NCBI RefSeq assembly: GCF_020164745.1
Contig: NZ_JAIUGV010000006.1
Location: 124,001 to 188,000 of the forward strand
Reading direction: 5' to 3'
Length of the DNA stretch: 64,000 nt
DNA from: Mesorhizobium sp. ES1-4
GTDB lineage: Bacteria > Pseudomonadota > Alphaproteobacteria > Rhizobiales > Rhizobiaceae
In this document: one piece after another, positions 38,427 through 49,597 of the stretch
Numbering within the stretch: position 1 is the first letter of the stretch
Layout of the letters: each line of letters opens with the position of its first letter
Made by a program: the position numbers and the translations under genes
The notes under the pieces: generated by a model
Databases searched by the model: none
The model's input: the letters and a program-made list of their open reading frames with translations, nothing else
What the model was told of the DNA's origin: nothing

Positions 38427-39521
38427 ATGGTAAAGGCCGAGGCGGTGAAAAAGCGGGCGCCGGTGAAGACGAGGCGGCCACCGGTCGGCGCCTCGCCAGG
38501 CACGCTGATCGCCGATCCGGCGGCGCGGCGCTCCGAATTGCGGCTGACCCTGGTCTCGCCGCAGAGGTCCAAGACGATCGACAATGCCAGCATCGACGAT
38601 GTCGTGGCCAATTGCCGGAAATGGCCCATCATCTGGCTCGACTGCACCGGCCTCGCCAACATCCAGTTGATCGAGGAGATCGGCCGCATCTTCAGCCTGC
38701 ATCCACTGGCCCTGGAGGATGTCGTCAACACCGGCCAGCGGCCGAAAGTCGACTTCTTCGAGGATCACGCCTTCGTCGTGGTGCGCATGATCGACGACGT
38801 CACGTCGCATCGCTACGAACAGATCGCTCTCTTTCTCGGCGAGAACTTCGTCATCACTTTCCAGGAGCGCGAGGGCGATCCGTTCGATCCCGTGCGCAAG
38901 CGCATCGAGAGTTCGGCGCCCAACCGGTTGCGCACACGCGGCGCCGACTATCTCGCTTATGCGTTGATCGACGCCATCGTCGACAGCTATTTTCCGCCGA
39001 TAGAGGCTACCGGCGACATGGTCGATAGCATCGAGGACCAGATGCTGCATTCCACGCACAAGCACCAGATGCGGCAGCTGCATGAATTGCGGCGCGATGC
39101 CAATGTCCTGAAAGGCGTGCTGTGGCCGATGCGCGATGCGCTGGCAACGCTGATCCGCAATGACGTCGCCTATATGACAGCCGGGACCAAGGTCTTCCTC
39201 AACGACACGCTCGACCATTCGCTCAGGCTGATCGAACTCGTCGAGACCCAGCGCGACATGCTGACCGGCCTGATCGAGATGCACCTGTCGCTGAGCCAGG
39301 CCCGCACCAACGATGTCATCTCCTATCTCACCATCGTCTCGGTCATTTTCATGCCGCTCACCTTCCTGGTCGGCATCTGGGGCATGAATTTCGACCCGTC
39401 GAGTTCGCCATGGAACATGCCGGAGCTGAAGGCGTATTACGGCTATCCCTTGTCGCTGCTGTTCATGGCGGCCATCGCTGTCGGGCTGATTGCATTCTTC
39501 AAGTGGAAGAAATGGCTTTGA
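38427..39521 (+). CDS. CorA-family magnesium/divalent cation transporter
   Basis: Membrane protein of 364 residues. The long cytoplasmic N-terminal domain (residues 1-300) contains HPLALEDVVNTGQRPKVDFF; two C-terminal membrane helices surround the pore motif GMN (VGIWGMNFD near residue 325); the protein ends with KWKKWL. It would admit Mg2+ or export divalent ions such as Zn2+ as in related CorA/ZntB proteins. It starts 43 bp after truB, with no clear terminator between. Confidence 0.93.
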   Translation: MVKAEAVKKRAPVKTRRPPVGASPGTLIADPAARRSELRLTLVSPQRSKTIDNASIDDVVANCRKWPIIWLDCTGLANIQLIEEIGRIFSLHPLALEDVVNTGQRPKVDFFEDHAFVVVRMIDDVTSHRYEQIALFLGENFVITFQEREGDPFDPVRKRIESSAPNRLRTRGADYLAYALIDAIVDSYFPPIEATGDMVDSIEDQMLHSTHKHQMRQLHELRRDANVLKGVLWPMRDALATLIRNDVAYMTAGTKVFLNDTLDHSLRLIELVETQRDMLTGLIEMHLSLSQARTNDVISYLTIVSVIFMPLTFLVGIWGMNFDPSSSPWNMPELKAYYGYPLSLLFMAAIAVGLIAFFKWKKWL

Positions 39522-39570
39522 CGGGATCAAACCCGCCATTTGAGCGTCAAAAGCCGGCTTGTGAATTGGG

Positions 39571-39599
39571 CTGGTGTTTTTCAGGGAATTGCACTATAT
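39571..39599 (+). promoter_or_regulatory. Candidate rpsO promoter
   Basis: CTGGTG (39571-39576), 17 bp, CTATAT (39594-39599). The -10 is a consensus match for rhizobial housekeeping promoters; the -35 is weak. It lies about 100 bp before rpsO. Confidence 0.4.
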
Positions 39600-39701
39600 G
39601 CGCCGCAGCATAGCGCCTTGACGCTTTGCATGCACGGCCCCTGCTGGACGACATCCCGGCTGTGGGCGACCCGTTTCCTCAAACAGATAAGGAAAAACAC
39701 G

Positions 39702-39971
39702 ATGTCGATTACTGCCGAGCGCAAACAGGAATTGATGGGTGAATTCGCAACCGCCAAGGGCGATACCGGGTCTCCGGAAGTCCAGGTGGCCATCCTTTCC
39801 GAGCGCATCAAGAACCTGACCGACCACTTCAAGGACCACAAGAAGGACAACCATTCCCGCCGTGGTCTGCTCGCTCTCGTGTCCCAGCGCCGCAGCCTGC
39901 TTGATTATCTCAAGCGCAAGGACGACGCGCGCTATCAGACACTGATCGAGAAGCTCGGTCTGCGCCGTTGA
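39702..39971 (+). CDS. rpsO: 30S ribosomal protein S15
   Basis: Primary rRNA-binding protein of the small subunit, 89 residues, the usual length. Family core: [52 protein letters not shown]. The start is ATG 39702 with a purine-rich AAGGAAAAAC upstream. A strong hairpin and pnp follow, as in most proteobacteria. Confidence 0.97.
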   Translation: MSITAERKQELMGEFATAKGDTGSPEVQVAILSERIKNLTDHFKDHKKDNHSRRGLLALVSQRRSLLDYLKRKDDARYQTLIEKLGLRR

Positions 39972-39977
39972 CGAATT

Positions 39978-40011
39978 GACCGGCGGACTTTCCCAGGAAG
40001 GTCCGCCGGTC
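39978..40011 (+). promoter_or_regulatory. rpsO-pnp intercistronic hairpin
   Basis: GACCGGCGGAC (39978-39988) pairs perfectly with GTCCGCCGGTC (40001-40011) over a 12-base loop. No T-run follows, so it is more like an RNase-processing or stability hairpin between rpsO and pnp than a terminator. In E. coli this same junction carries an RNase III site through which PNPase controls its own mRNA. Confidence 0.55.
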
Positions 40012-40249
40012 ACGCATTCTGCCAGCCGTATCGGCTGGCCAGATCCGGTTTCGAGCGTGCAGTGGGCCACTCGAAACCGCCCATGGACGGTCATGGGGCA
40101 GGATTGCAGGACGCTCGTGCGCGCTCATCGCGCCTGACCACCCGAGCCTCCCGTTGTCTTGCCCGTGGCTGCCCGAGAAAGGAAGCCAGGGAAAGGGCAT
40201 CCGCGCACCGTGAAACGGCGCGCCCCTTTCCGCTTATTAAGGACAAGAC

Positions 40250-42397
<2,148 letters not shown>

Positions 42398-42420
42398 GCG
42401 ATCTGGCGGAAAAACGAGGC

Positions 42421-42452
42421 GGGCGCGGCTTAGGTCGCGCCCGTTTTCGTTT
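42421..42452 (+). terminator. pnp transcription terminator
   Basis: GGGCGCGGC (42421-42429) pairs with GTCGCGCCC (42434-42442) in an eight-of-nine stem, followed by GTTTTCGTTT. It separates pnp from the methyltransferase gene, whose start follows within 15 bases. Confidence 0.75.
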
Positions 42453-42465
42453 ATGGAGCACGGCT

Positions 42466-43476
42466 ATGTCTGCTGAAGCGCTGAAGACGCTTTTTCACCC
42501 GTTCGAGGCCGCGGCTGTTTCCGTGCCGGGGAAGGGCGAGCGCATACTCTTCCTCGGCGCCGAACCAAGCCTGCACTTGCCAACGGGTTTCGAAGCCGCG
42601 CTGCATCTCGTGCAGGGCTTCCGGCCGCATTTCCGCGCGTTGCAGGCCGCGGGCTTCACGGTGACGCCGCAACCAGCCGGTGACGGTTTTGATGCCGCGC
42701 TGGTGCTCGCCGGCCGCCATCGCGGCCAGAACGAACTGCGCGTCGCCGAGGCTATCGAGTGCGTGGCCGAGGGCGGATTGATCATCGTTGCCGGTGGCAA
42801 GGAGGATGGCATCGCCAGCCTGCGCAAGCGCGTCGGCGATCTCGTGCCGCTCGACGGCCACCTGCCGAAATATCACGGCATCGCCTTCTGGCTGCACCGC
42901 CCGGTTGATATGCAAGCCGCCGCCGCGCTTCGCGCCGCCAATCCCGCCTTGCTGGTTGGGGACCGATTCCACACCGCACCCGGCATGTTCTCCTTCGATC
43001 GCGTCGATGCCGGTTCGAAACTGCTGGTCGACAACCTGCCCGGCGATCTGCGTGGCAGTGCGGCCGACTTCTGCGCCGGCTGGGGCTATGTGGCCGCCGA
43101 GATGGCTGCCCGCTCGCCGGGCCTGTCCGCTCTCGATCTCTACGAGGCCGATTTCGATGCGCTGGAGGCGGCTCGCGGTAACCTCGGCAATACCGTGGCG
43201 CGGGGCTTCTTCTGGACGGATCTGCTCGCCGAGCCTGTCCAGCATCGTTACGACGTTATCGCCATGAACCCGCCCTTCCATCGCAGCCGTGCGGCGGAGC
43301 CGGAGATCGGTGCCGGCATGATCCGCGCGGCAGCCAAGGCCCTGAAGCCCGGTGGACGCCTGTTCATGGTCGCCAACCGCCAGCTTCCTTACGAACCGGT
43401 GCTGTCAGCCGCCTTTGCCAGCCATGCGGAGCTTGCCCGCGACGGCATGTTCAAGGTGCATGTTGCACGGCGGTAA
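42466..43476 (+). CDS. RsmC-like class I SAM methyltransferase
   Basis: Protein of 336 residues with a two-domain layout like RsmC (16S rRNA m2G1207): an N-terminal SAM-fold domain without a clear catalytic site and a C-terminal MTS domain. The C-terminal part contains GSAADFCAGWGYVAAEMAA (SAM-binding), DLYEADFDALEAAR, and the catalytic NPPF motif in YDVIAMNPPFHRSRA. Guanine-N2 methyltransferases keep this motif. The position after pnp gives no more information; the exact target is unproven. Confidence 0.85.
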   Translation: MSAEALKTLFHPFEAAAVSVPGKGERILFLGAEPSLHLPTGFEAALHLVQGFRPHFRALQAAGFTVTPQPAGDGFDAALVLAGRHRGQNELRVAEAIECVAEGGLIIVAGGKEDGIASLRKRVGDLVPLDGHLPKYHGIAFWLHRPVDMQAAAALRAANPALLVGDRFHTAPGMFSFDRVDAGSKLLVDNLPGDLRGSAADFCAGWGYVAAEMAARSPGLSALDLYEADFDALEAARGNLGNTVARGFFWTDLLAEPVQHRYDVIAMNPPFHRSRAAEPEIGAGMIRAAAKALKPGGRLFMVANRQLPYEPVLSAAFASHAELARDGMFKVHVARR

Positions 43477-43493
43477 TACGGTGCGGCGGGTTA

Positions 43494-45038
43494 TCAATGC
43501 AGGTTGGCGACACGCTTCACGTCGTTGGCGGCATGGCCGTCGCCGAGGCCGATCTTGAGCGGCGCCGGTCGCCCGAACAGGTAGCCTTGCACCACCTCGC
43601 AGCCGGCGGCCCGCAGCAGCGTCGCCTGGCTTTCAGTCTCGACGCCTTCCGCAATGATGCTGACGCCGAGCGCCCGCGACAGCCCGACAATGGTCGAGAC
43701 GACCGCGCCGGAGCTGGCATCGGTATCGATGCGGCTGACGAAGGAACGGTCGATCTTCAGCTTGCCGAACGAGAAGTCGATCAGATAGCTGAGGTTGGAA
43801 TAGCCGGTGCCGAAATCATCCACGGCTACCGAAATGCCCAGGGCGGCAAGCTCTTTCAGGATGGCGGCCGCGCGATCGCGGTCCTGCATCATCGCTGTCT
43901 CGGTGACTTCCAGTTCCAGCCGTGACGGCTTAATGCCGGTGGCCCGCATCGTGTCGCGCACGACACCGACGAAGTCCTTGGTCATGAACTGGACCGGCGA
44001 GATGTTGACAGCGACGAAACAGTCGTCCGGCAGATGGCGGGCATCGCTGCAGGCCTTGCGCAGCACCCATTCGCCGATCGGGTTGATCATGCCCGTCTCC
44101 TCGGCGATCTGGATGAACTCCATCGGGGGGATCATGCCGCGTTCGGGATGTTTCCAGCGGATCAACGCCTCGTAGCCGACGATGCGGCCACTCGGGAGGT
44201 CGAGCTGCGGCTGATAGTGCAGGTCGAAGTCACCGCGCTCAAAGGCGTTGTGCAGTTCGGATTCGACCCATTGGCGATGGTCGGCCACCCGCCCCATCTC
44301 ACCGTTGAAGACTGACCAGTTGCCAACCCCGCTGGCACGTGCGTTCTGCAGCGCCAGGTTGGAGCGCCGCAGGATGAGGACCGGATCGATACCGTCCTTC
44401 GGCATCGCCACGATGCCGACCGACACGCTCACCGATTGCTGGTGGCTGCTGAGTTCATAGGGCTCCATCAATTCGTCGATGAGCCTCTCGACCATGCTTT
44501 CCAGGGTTCCCTGAATCTGATGGTCCGGCAGCAGCACCGCGAACTCGCCGGCTCCGATGCGGCCGATCAGGGCGCGCGCGGGCACGCAGCCGTGCAGCCG
44601 CTTGGTGAAGGCGCGGATCAGTTCGTCGCCCTGTGTGTAGCCGATCGCGTCGTTGATCTGCTTGAACCGGTCGATGTCGATGTCGATCAGGAACACCGGC
44701 TCCCCGGTCCGGCTTGTCGCGCATGCCGCCTCGGCGATTTTGCCGACCATGGCCGGGCGTGCCAGCAGTCCGGTCAGCTTGTCGAAATGGGTTTCGTTGA
44801 AGACGAAATCCGCCGATTCATCGACGCCGGCGAAGAAGGACATTGCCGCCACCGATGCCGCCAGCGCGCAAAGCGCGGCCATGATCGACACCATCATATC
44901 CGCCGGTATGCCGGCAAACCCGACGCCGAGACCGTGCTTCAGACCCCAGATGCCGAGGACGAAACTGCCGATACCCGAACTTGCTATCGTGAGCAGTCGG
45001 AACACAGGTGTTCGCTTCGGATTGCTGACGGCACGCAT
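43494..45038 (-). CDS. EAL-domain cyclic-di-GMP phosphodiesterase with degenerate GGDEF
   Basis: Membrane-bound signalling protein of 514 residues. Two N-terminal membrane helices (about 12-40 and 45-72) are followed by a GGDEF domain whose active-site loop reads GAGEF (GRIGAGEFAVLL), so cyclase activity is unlikely. The EAL domain keeps the catalytic set: YEALIRWKHP, NISPVQF, LELEVTETA, AVDDFGTGYSNLSYL, KIDRSFV and EGVET. It should hydrolyse c-di-GMP. ATG 45038 behind GGGG was chosen; an in-frame TTG at 45098 is poorer. Confidence 0.9.
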   Translation of the reverse strand: MRAVSNPKRTPVFRLLTIASSGIGSFVLGIWGLKHGLGVGFAGIPADMMVSIMAALCALAASVAAMSFFAGVDESADFVFNETHFDKLTGLLARPAMVGKIAEAACATSRTGEPVFLIDIDIDRFKQINDAIGYTQGDELIRAFTKRLHGCVPARALIGRIGAGEFAVLLPDHQIQGTLESMVERLIDELMEPYELSSHQQSVSVSVGIVAMPKDGIDPVLILRRSNLALQNARASGVGNWSVFNGEMGRVADHRQWVESELHNAFERGDFDLHYQPQLDLPSGRIVGYEALIRWKHPERGMIPPMEFIQIAEETGMINPIGEWVLRKACSDARHLPDDCFVAVNISPVQFMTKDFVGVVRDTMRATGIKPSRLELEVTETAMMQDRDRAAAILKELAALGISVAVDDFGTGYSNLSYLIDFSFGKLKIDRSFVSRIDTDASSGAVVSTIVGLSRALGVSIIAEGVETESQATLLRAAGCEVVQGYLFGRPAPLKIGLGDGHAANDVKRVANLH

Positions 45039-45143
45039 GAAAAATCCCCAGATCGAAGGCTCTATAACGGGAATCCTCTTAAAATGAGTTTCCGCCAATG
45101 CATCGAATTTTACTGGAGAGGATTATTTTCTTTACTGGCAAAG

Positions 45144-45162
45144 GACCCCGCTTGGCGGGATC
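45144..45162 (-). terminator. fabA-fabB-fabI operon terminator
   Basis: On the minus strand GATCCCGC and GCGGGGTC (plus coordinates 45155-45162 and 45144-45151, one wobble) flank a CAA loop just after the fabI stop, followed by CTTTG. It is a modest intrinsic terminator. Confidence 0.55.
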
Positions 45163-45167
45163 GCTCC

Positions 45168-45980
45168 TCAGTCTCGCCCGCCATCCGTCTGCTTGAGCTC
45201 ATCGAGCGTCGGCATCGAGACGATATGGTAGCCGGAATCGACATAGTGGATTTCGCCCGTGACACCGGAAGCAAGGTCGGACAGGAGATAAAGCGCGGAG
45301 CCGCCGACCTCGTCGATCGTCACCGTACGGCGCAGCGGCGAGTTGCGCTGCTGGTAGGAGAACATGTGGCGGGCGTCCGAAATGCCGGCGCCGGCCAATG
45401 TACGGACCGGACCTGCCGAGATGCCGTTGACGCGGATGCCGCGCGGACCGTAGTCGTTGGCGAGGTAGCGCACGCTGGCCTCGAGCCCAGCCTTGGCAAC
45501 GCCCATGACATTGTAGTTCGGCATGACGCGAACCGAGCCGGCATAGGTCAGCGTGATCATCGAACCGCCGCTGGCCATCAGCGGCGCGGCATGGCGGGCT
45601 ACCTCGGTGAAGGAATAGCAGGAGATCACCATGGTGCGGATGAAATTGTCCCGGCTGGTGTCGGCATAGAGGCCCTTCAGCTCGTTCTTGTCGGAAAAAC
45701 CTATGGCATGGACGATGAAGTCCAGTCCGCCCCACGCCTTGCCGAGCGTCTCGAACGTGGCGGCGACCGAAGCGCTGTCCTCGACGTCGCAGGGAACGAC
45801 AAGCGAAGCGCCGAGCTTGTCGGCGAGCGGCTTCACGCGGCGGCCGAAAGCCTCGCCCTGGTAGGTGAAGGCGAGTTCCGCCCCATGTTCGGATAATTTC
45901 CGGGCGATGCCCCAGGCGATCGAATGATCGTTGGCCACACCCATGACAAGCCCGCGCTTGCCCTTCATCAATCCGTCCAT
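45168..45980 (-). CDS. fabI: Enoyl-[acyl-carrier-protein] reductase (NADH)
   Basis: Short-chain dehydrogenase-type enoyl-ACP reductase of 270 residues, the last step of each fatty acid elongation cycle. N-terminal cofactor-binding GLVMGVANDHSIAWGIARKL, the catalytic pair in YNVMGVAKAGLEA (Tyr and Lys six apart), and the ISAGPVRTLAGAGI segment typical of FabI. It also has the FSDKNELKGLYADTS stretch. ATG 45980 follows GCAGG; the in-frame TTG at 45989 would add three residues. Third gene of fabA-fabB-fabI. Confidence 0.94.
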   Translation of the reverse strand: MDGLMKGKRGLVMGVANDHSIAWGIARKLSEHGAELAFTYQGEAFGRRVKPLADKLGASLVVPCDVEDSASVAATFETLGKAWGGLDFIVHAIGFSDKNELKGLYADTSRDNFIRTMVISCYSFTEVARHAAPLMASGGSMITLTYAGSVRVMPNYNVMGVAKAGLEASVRYLANDYGPRGIRVNGISAGPVRTLAGAGISDARHMFSYQQRNSPLRRTVTIDEVGGSALYLLSDLASGVTGEIHYVDSGYHIVSMPTLDELKQTDGGRD

Positions 45981-46011
45981 GGCCTGCAATCCTTATATGA
46001 AAAACTTGGCC

Positions 46012-47232
46012 TTATGCGGAATAGCGCTGGAAAACGAGCGTTGCGTTGGTGCCGCCGAAACCAAACGAATTCGACAGAACCGTGTCGATCCCGGCATTGT
46101 CGATGCGCTTGCGTACGATCGGCATGCCCTCGAATTCCGGATCGAGCGTCTCGATATGGGCGCTTTCGCCGATGAAGCCCCCTTGCATCATCAGGATCGA
46201 ATAGATGGATTCCTGCACGCCCGCCGCGCCCAGCGAGTGGCCGGTCAGCGACTTCGTCGACGTGATGAACGGCATCTTCTCGCCGAACACTTCACGGATC
46301 GCGCCCATTTCCCTGGAATCGCCAACTGGCGTCGAGGTGCCGTGGGTGTTGATGTAGTCGACCGGCGTGGAGACCGTCGCCAGCGCCTGGCGCATGCAGC
46401 GGACCGCGCCTTCGCCCGAGGGCGCCACCATGTCGTAGCCGTCCGAGGTCGCGCCATAGCCGACGATCTCGGCGTAGATCTTGGCGCCGCGCGCCTTCGC
46501 ATGTTCCAACTCCTCCAGCACCAGCACGCCGGCGCCGCCGGCAATGACGAAGCCGTCGCGATTGGCATCATACGCGCGCGATGCGGTCGAGGCCCTGTCG
46601 TTGAACTTGGATGACATGGCGCCCATGGCGTCGAACAGGTCCGACATTGTCCAGTCGAGATCCTCGTGGCCGCCGGCAAAAACAATGTCCTGCTTGCCCC
46701 ACTGGATCAGCTCGTAACCATTGCCGATGCAGTGCGCCGAGGTCGAGCAGGCCGACGAGATCGAATAATTGACGCCATGGATCTTGAACCAGGTGGCCAA
46801 AGTTGCCGAGGCCGTCGACGACATAGCCTTCGGCACCGCGAAGGGACCGATGCGCTTGGGGCTGCCGTTCTTGAGCGTGGTTTCGGCCGCCTCGACGATG
46901 GTGCGGGTCGAAGGGCCGCCCGAGCCCATGACGATGCCGGTGCGCTCGTTGGTGATGTCGTTCTCGCCGAGGCCGGCATCCGCGATCGCCTGGTCCATGG
47001 CGACATGATTCCAGGCCGCGCCCTGGCTCAGGAAGCGCATCGCGCGGCGATCGATCATGGCGGAAGGGTCGAGCGTCGGCGCGCCCCAGACCTGGCAGCG
47101 GAAGCCATGCTCGGCAAAGGAATCGGAAAAGCTGATGCCGGATCTGGCGTCATGCAGCGAAGTCTGCACCTCGTTGGCATTGTTGCCGATCGACGACACG
47201 ATGCCGAGGCCTGTGACTACGACGCGTCTCAT
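46012..47232 (-). CDS. fabB: 3-oxoacyl-[acyl-carrier-protein] synthase I
   Basis: Condensing enzyme of 406 residues needed to elongate unsaturated acyl chains. The catalytic cysteine is in [18 protein letters not shown] near residue 163, and the two histidines are in [15 protein letters not shown] near 295 and [12 protein letters not shown] near 331. The start is ATG 47232, preceded by AAGGAG seven bases away; TTG 47238 is the upper alternative. The fabA gene lies just upstream and fabI just downstream. Confidence 0.95.
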   Translation of the reverse strand: MRRVVVTGLGIVSSIGNNANEVQTSLHDARSGISFSDSFAEHGFRCQVWGAPTLDPSAMIDRRAMRFLSQGAAWNHVAMDQAIADAGLGENDITNERTGIVMGSGGPSTRTIVEAAETTLKNGSPKRIGPFAVPKAMSSTASATLATWFKIHGVNYSISSACSTSAHCIGNGYELIQWGKQDIVFAGGHEDLDWTMSDLFDAMGAMSSKFNDRASTASRAYDANRDGFVIAGGAGVLVLEELEHAKARGAKIYAEIVGYGATSDGYDMVAPSGEGAVRCMRQALATVSTPVDYINTHGTSTPVGDSREMGAIREVFGEKMPFITSTKSLTGHSLGAAGVQESIYSILMMQGGFIGESAHIETLDPEFEGMPIVRKRIDNAGIDTVLSNSFGFGGTNATLVFQRYSA

Positions 47233-47281
47233 TCGCAACTCCTTCCAGGGATGCTGGCCAATGGGCGGGCCAGGGCTGCGG

Positions 47282-47800
47282 TCAAGCGACCGCCGACTGC
47301 TTCGACAGGCCGACTTTCAGGTCCGTCGCCGCATATATGGGCTCGCCATCCGCCTTCATCCAGCCGTCAGCGATGCCGAGCACCAGCCGGCCGCGCATCA
47401 CACGCTTGAAATCCACGCCATACTCGACCTTCTTGACCGATGGCGTGACCATGCCCTTGAACTTGACCTCTCCGGTCGACAGCGCCATTCCCTTGCCGGG
47501 TTCGCCAAGCCAGCCGAGATAGAAGCCGGTCAGTTGCCACAGGGCGTCCAGGCCGAGACACCCCGGCATGATCGGATTGCCGATGAAATGGCAGGCAAAG
47601 AACCACAGGTCGGGCTTGATATCGAATTCCGCGCGGATGAAGCCCTTGTCGAAGGCGCCGCCGGTCTCGCTGACGTCGGTGATACGATCGAACATCAGCA
47701 TCGGCGGGTAGGGCAGCTGCGCATTGCCCTCTCCGAACAGCTCGCCGCGGGCGCAGGCCAGCAATTCTTCGTAGTCGTAGCTGGATTTCGAACCCGCCAT
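47282..47800 (-). CDS. fabA: 3-hydroxydecanoyl-ACP dehydratase/isomerase
   Basis: Hot-dog-fold enzyme of 172 residues that introduces the cis double bond for unsaturated fatty acids. Catalytic histidine in [15 protein letters not shown] and aspartate in [14 protein letters not shown], plus the N-terminal [11 protein letters not shown], are diagnostic. ATG 47800 (MAGSKSS) behind GGGGACG is preferred to ATG 47815. It is divergent from irr, with a 220-bp gap between them. Confidence 0.95.
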   Translation of the reverse strand: MAGSKSSYDYEELLACARGELFGEGNAQLPYPPMLMFDRITDVSETGGAFDKGFIRAEFDIKPDLWFFACHFIGNPIMPGCLGLDALWQLTGFYLGWLGEPGKGMALSTGEVKFKGMVTPSVKKVEYGVDFKRVMRGRLVLGIADGWMKADGEPIYAATDLKVGLSKQSAVA

Positions 47801-48042
47801 CAATTTCGTCCCCATATCGTCCGGGCGGTAGCGCGCCCTTGTCGTTGGTGTCCTAACACAATCTGTTTCAGGCCGGAAACCGGCGCTTGCGCTTAACCCG
47901 CCAGTCTGCCCGGGTCAATGCGCGCTATTGATCGCATTCGGGCGACAGAATATATGTCAACAGGGGTCCGGTTTCGGCAGACATTCATTTTTTTGCCATT
48001 CTGGGCGTGTCTTGAAGCGGGACTGTGAGCTTGGAAGACCAG

Positions 48043-48474
48043 ATGGACCGGGGCTGCCGGAAGGAAAACGTCGCTGTGGACAAGCGGGTACGTGAAGCCG
48101 GCCTGAGGCCGACGCGACAGCGCATTGCGCTGGCGGACCTGCTTTTCGCCAAGGGCGACCGCCATTTGTCGGCTGAGGAACTGCACGAGGAGGCGCAGGC
48201 CGCCGGCGTGCCGGTGTCGCTGGCCACCGTCTACAACGCGCTTCACCAGTTTACCCAGGCGGGGCTGTTGCGCATTCTCGCCGTCGAAGGTTCCAAGACC
48301 TACTTCGACACCAACACTTCCGACCACCACCATTTCTATATCGAAGGCGAAAACAGGATATTCGACATCGCCAACGGTCCGGTAACCGTGACTAATCTGC
48401 CGGAGCCGCCCGAAGGCATGGAGATCGCCAATGTCGATATCGTGGTGAGGTTGCGTCCCAAGCGTCCGGAATGA
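48043..48474 (+). CDS. irr: Irr, Fur-family haem-responsive iron regulator
   Basis: Fur-superfamily DNA-binding protein of about 143 residues. The wing-helix part is EAGLRPTRQRIALADLLFAKGDRHLSAEEL (in overlapping pieces: GLRPTRQR, LLFAKGDRHL, GVPVSLATVYNALHQF) and the regulatory part has FDTNTSDHHHFYIEG, where three histidines bind haem or metal. The N-terminal CP-type haem motif of Bradyrhizobium Irr is absent, as in most rhizobia. Irr controls genes through ICE motifs such as the one at 13400. Start ATG 48043 is preferred; GTG 48025 and GTG 48076 are alternatives. Confidence 0.9.
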   Translation: MDRGCRKENVAVDKRVREAGLRPTRQRIALADLLFAKGDRHLSAEELHEEAQAAGVPVSLATVYNALHQFTQAGLLRILAVEGSKTYFDTNTSDHHHFYIEGENRIFDIANGPVTVTNLPEPPEGMEIANVDIVVRLRPKRPE

Positions 48475-48482
48475 CCGAGGCC

Positions 48483-48536
48483 CGAATAATCCGCCAGGCC
48501 AAGATAATCCGTCTGGCCGGAATAATCCGTCTGGGA
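48483..48536 (+). repeat. Three tandem 18-bp repeats upstream of the DUF4260 gene
   Basis: Three imperfect 18-bp units (48483-48500, 48501-48518, 48519-48536) share the core ATAATCCG followed by TCTGG or CCAGG. They run from just after the irr stop to the A of the ATG of the next gene, so they hold its ribosome-binding region. Confidence 0.8.
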
Positions 48537-48899
48537 TGAAATCCCTCGATTGGATAGTGCGGCTCGAATGGGCCGCCGTGGCGGTTGCCGCAATCGTCGT
48601 CTATGGCGCGACGGCCGTTTCCTGGTGGCTCTTCGCACTGCTCATCCTGGCGCCCGACCTGTCGATGGTCTTCTATCTGGCGGGACCGCGCATCGGCGCC
48701 ATTGCCTACAACGCCTTGCACACGCTGATCGTACGCCGGGCATCTTGCCGGCAGTGCGGTCGGCAGCGCCATCGCTCTGATCTGGATCGCCCATATCGCG
48801 ATCGATCGGGCACTGGGCTACGGCTTGAAGCTGTCAACTGGCTTTCAGGACACTCATCTTGGCCCTATCGGCCGCAAGCGCGAGACGTTCAGTCCTTGA
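48536..48899 (+). pseudogene. DUF4260 membrane protein gene, +1 frameshift
   Basis: The first frame gives the family start: IVRLEWAAVAVAAIVVYGAT, SWWLFALLILAPDLSMVFYL and AGPRIGAIAYNALHT. At about 48731 the match leaves this frame; the +1 frame continues YAGHLAGSAVGSAIALIWIA, then HIAIDRALGYGLKLSTGFQD and THLGPIG, the DUF4260 C-terminus, and stops at TGA 48897. One extra base explains the break. The protein would be about 120 residues with membrane helices; function is unknown. It is either a broken gene or a sequencing error. Confidence 0.8.
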
Positions 48900-49449
48900 C
48901 CCGCTCGCCAGGATAAGCCCCCCAGACGAGCGACTGGGCAAGCCAGCCTGTATGGCCGTCGAGCGTCATTTCGCACCACTGGCCGTCGCAGGACTTGATC
49001 GTGCCCATCACGCCGGGTTCGACGATCGCCACCACCCTGGCATCGTTGTCGGGACCCTTCAGAAGATTGACCTGGCCGCCCTTGCCGCGCTGCCATGGCG
49101 CAATGATCGCGGTGCGGCGACCCGAGAGCAGCGATTGGTTGATCCAGCCTTCCGAGCCGTCGGCGTCGCGCACGCGCCGCCATGTATCGAACTCCTGGAT
49201 GATCTCCATGGGCAGGCCGGCCTTCATATACATCCAGTCGACCGAATAGTTGGCGCCGGGCCCGACGCGCGAGTTGACGCGGCCGGATTTCAGGCTGACG
49301 AATCGCGGCAGTGGCAGGCCGCTCGGCCCGAGCGTGATGGCACTCTGGGCAGGGGCGGCCGCGCTCTGCGCGCCTGCAAGCGGAGAATAGAGGAGAGCGC
49401 CGAGAAATGCTGCGCTGAGGGCCAGGCGAAGCGACGCGAAACCAGACAC
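48889..49449 (-). CDS. Exported SH3-domain protein
   Basis: Protein of 186 residues with a Sec signal (ALSAAFLGALLYSPLAGAQS) and two bacterial SH3-like (SH3_4) repeats: SLKSGRVNSRVGPGANYSVDWMYM, then GSEGWINQSLLSG, and the second GQVNLLKGPDNDARVVAIVEPG with GHTGWLAQSLVWG. Such proteins may bind cell-wall or other periplasmic partners. The start is GTG 49449 behind AAAGGAACGAAA. Its stop overlaps the DUF4260 gene by 11 bp. Confidence 0.85.
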   Translation of the reverse strand: MSGFASLRLALSAAFLGALLYSPLAGAQSAAAPAQSAITLGPSGLPLPRFVSLKSGRVNSRVGPGANYSVDWMYMKAGLPMEIIQEFDTWRRVRDADGSEGWINQSLLSGRRTAIIAPWQRGKGGQVNLLKGPDNDARVVAIVEPGVMGTIKSCDGQWCEMTLDGHTGWLAQSLVWGAYPGERVKD

Positions 49450-49597
49450 TTTCGTTCCTTTCGGCGCCGGCTCGACGGCTGCGGCACCCCTTTTTCTTTG
49501 TCTTCGGCGGCACCGCTTGTTACATGGGTAAATCGGCTGCCGCGACCAGCTTTCAGTTTCGCCGGTCTTGGTTAAAGAGGTCTCAACGAGGGAAACA

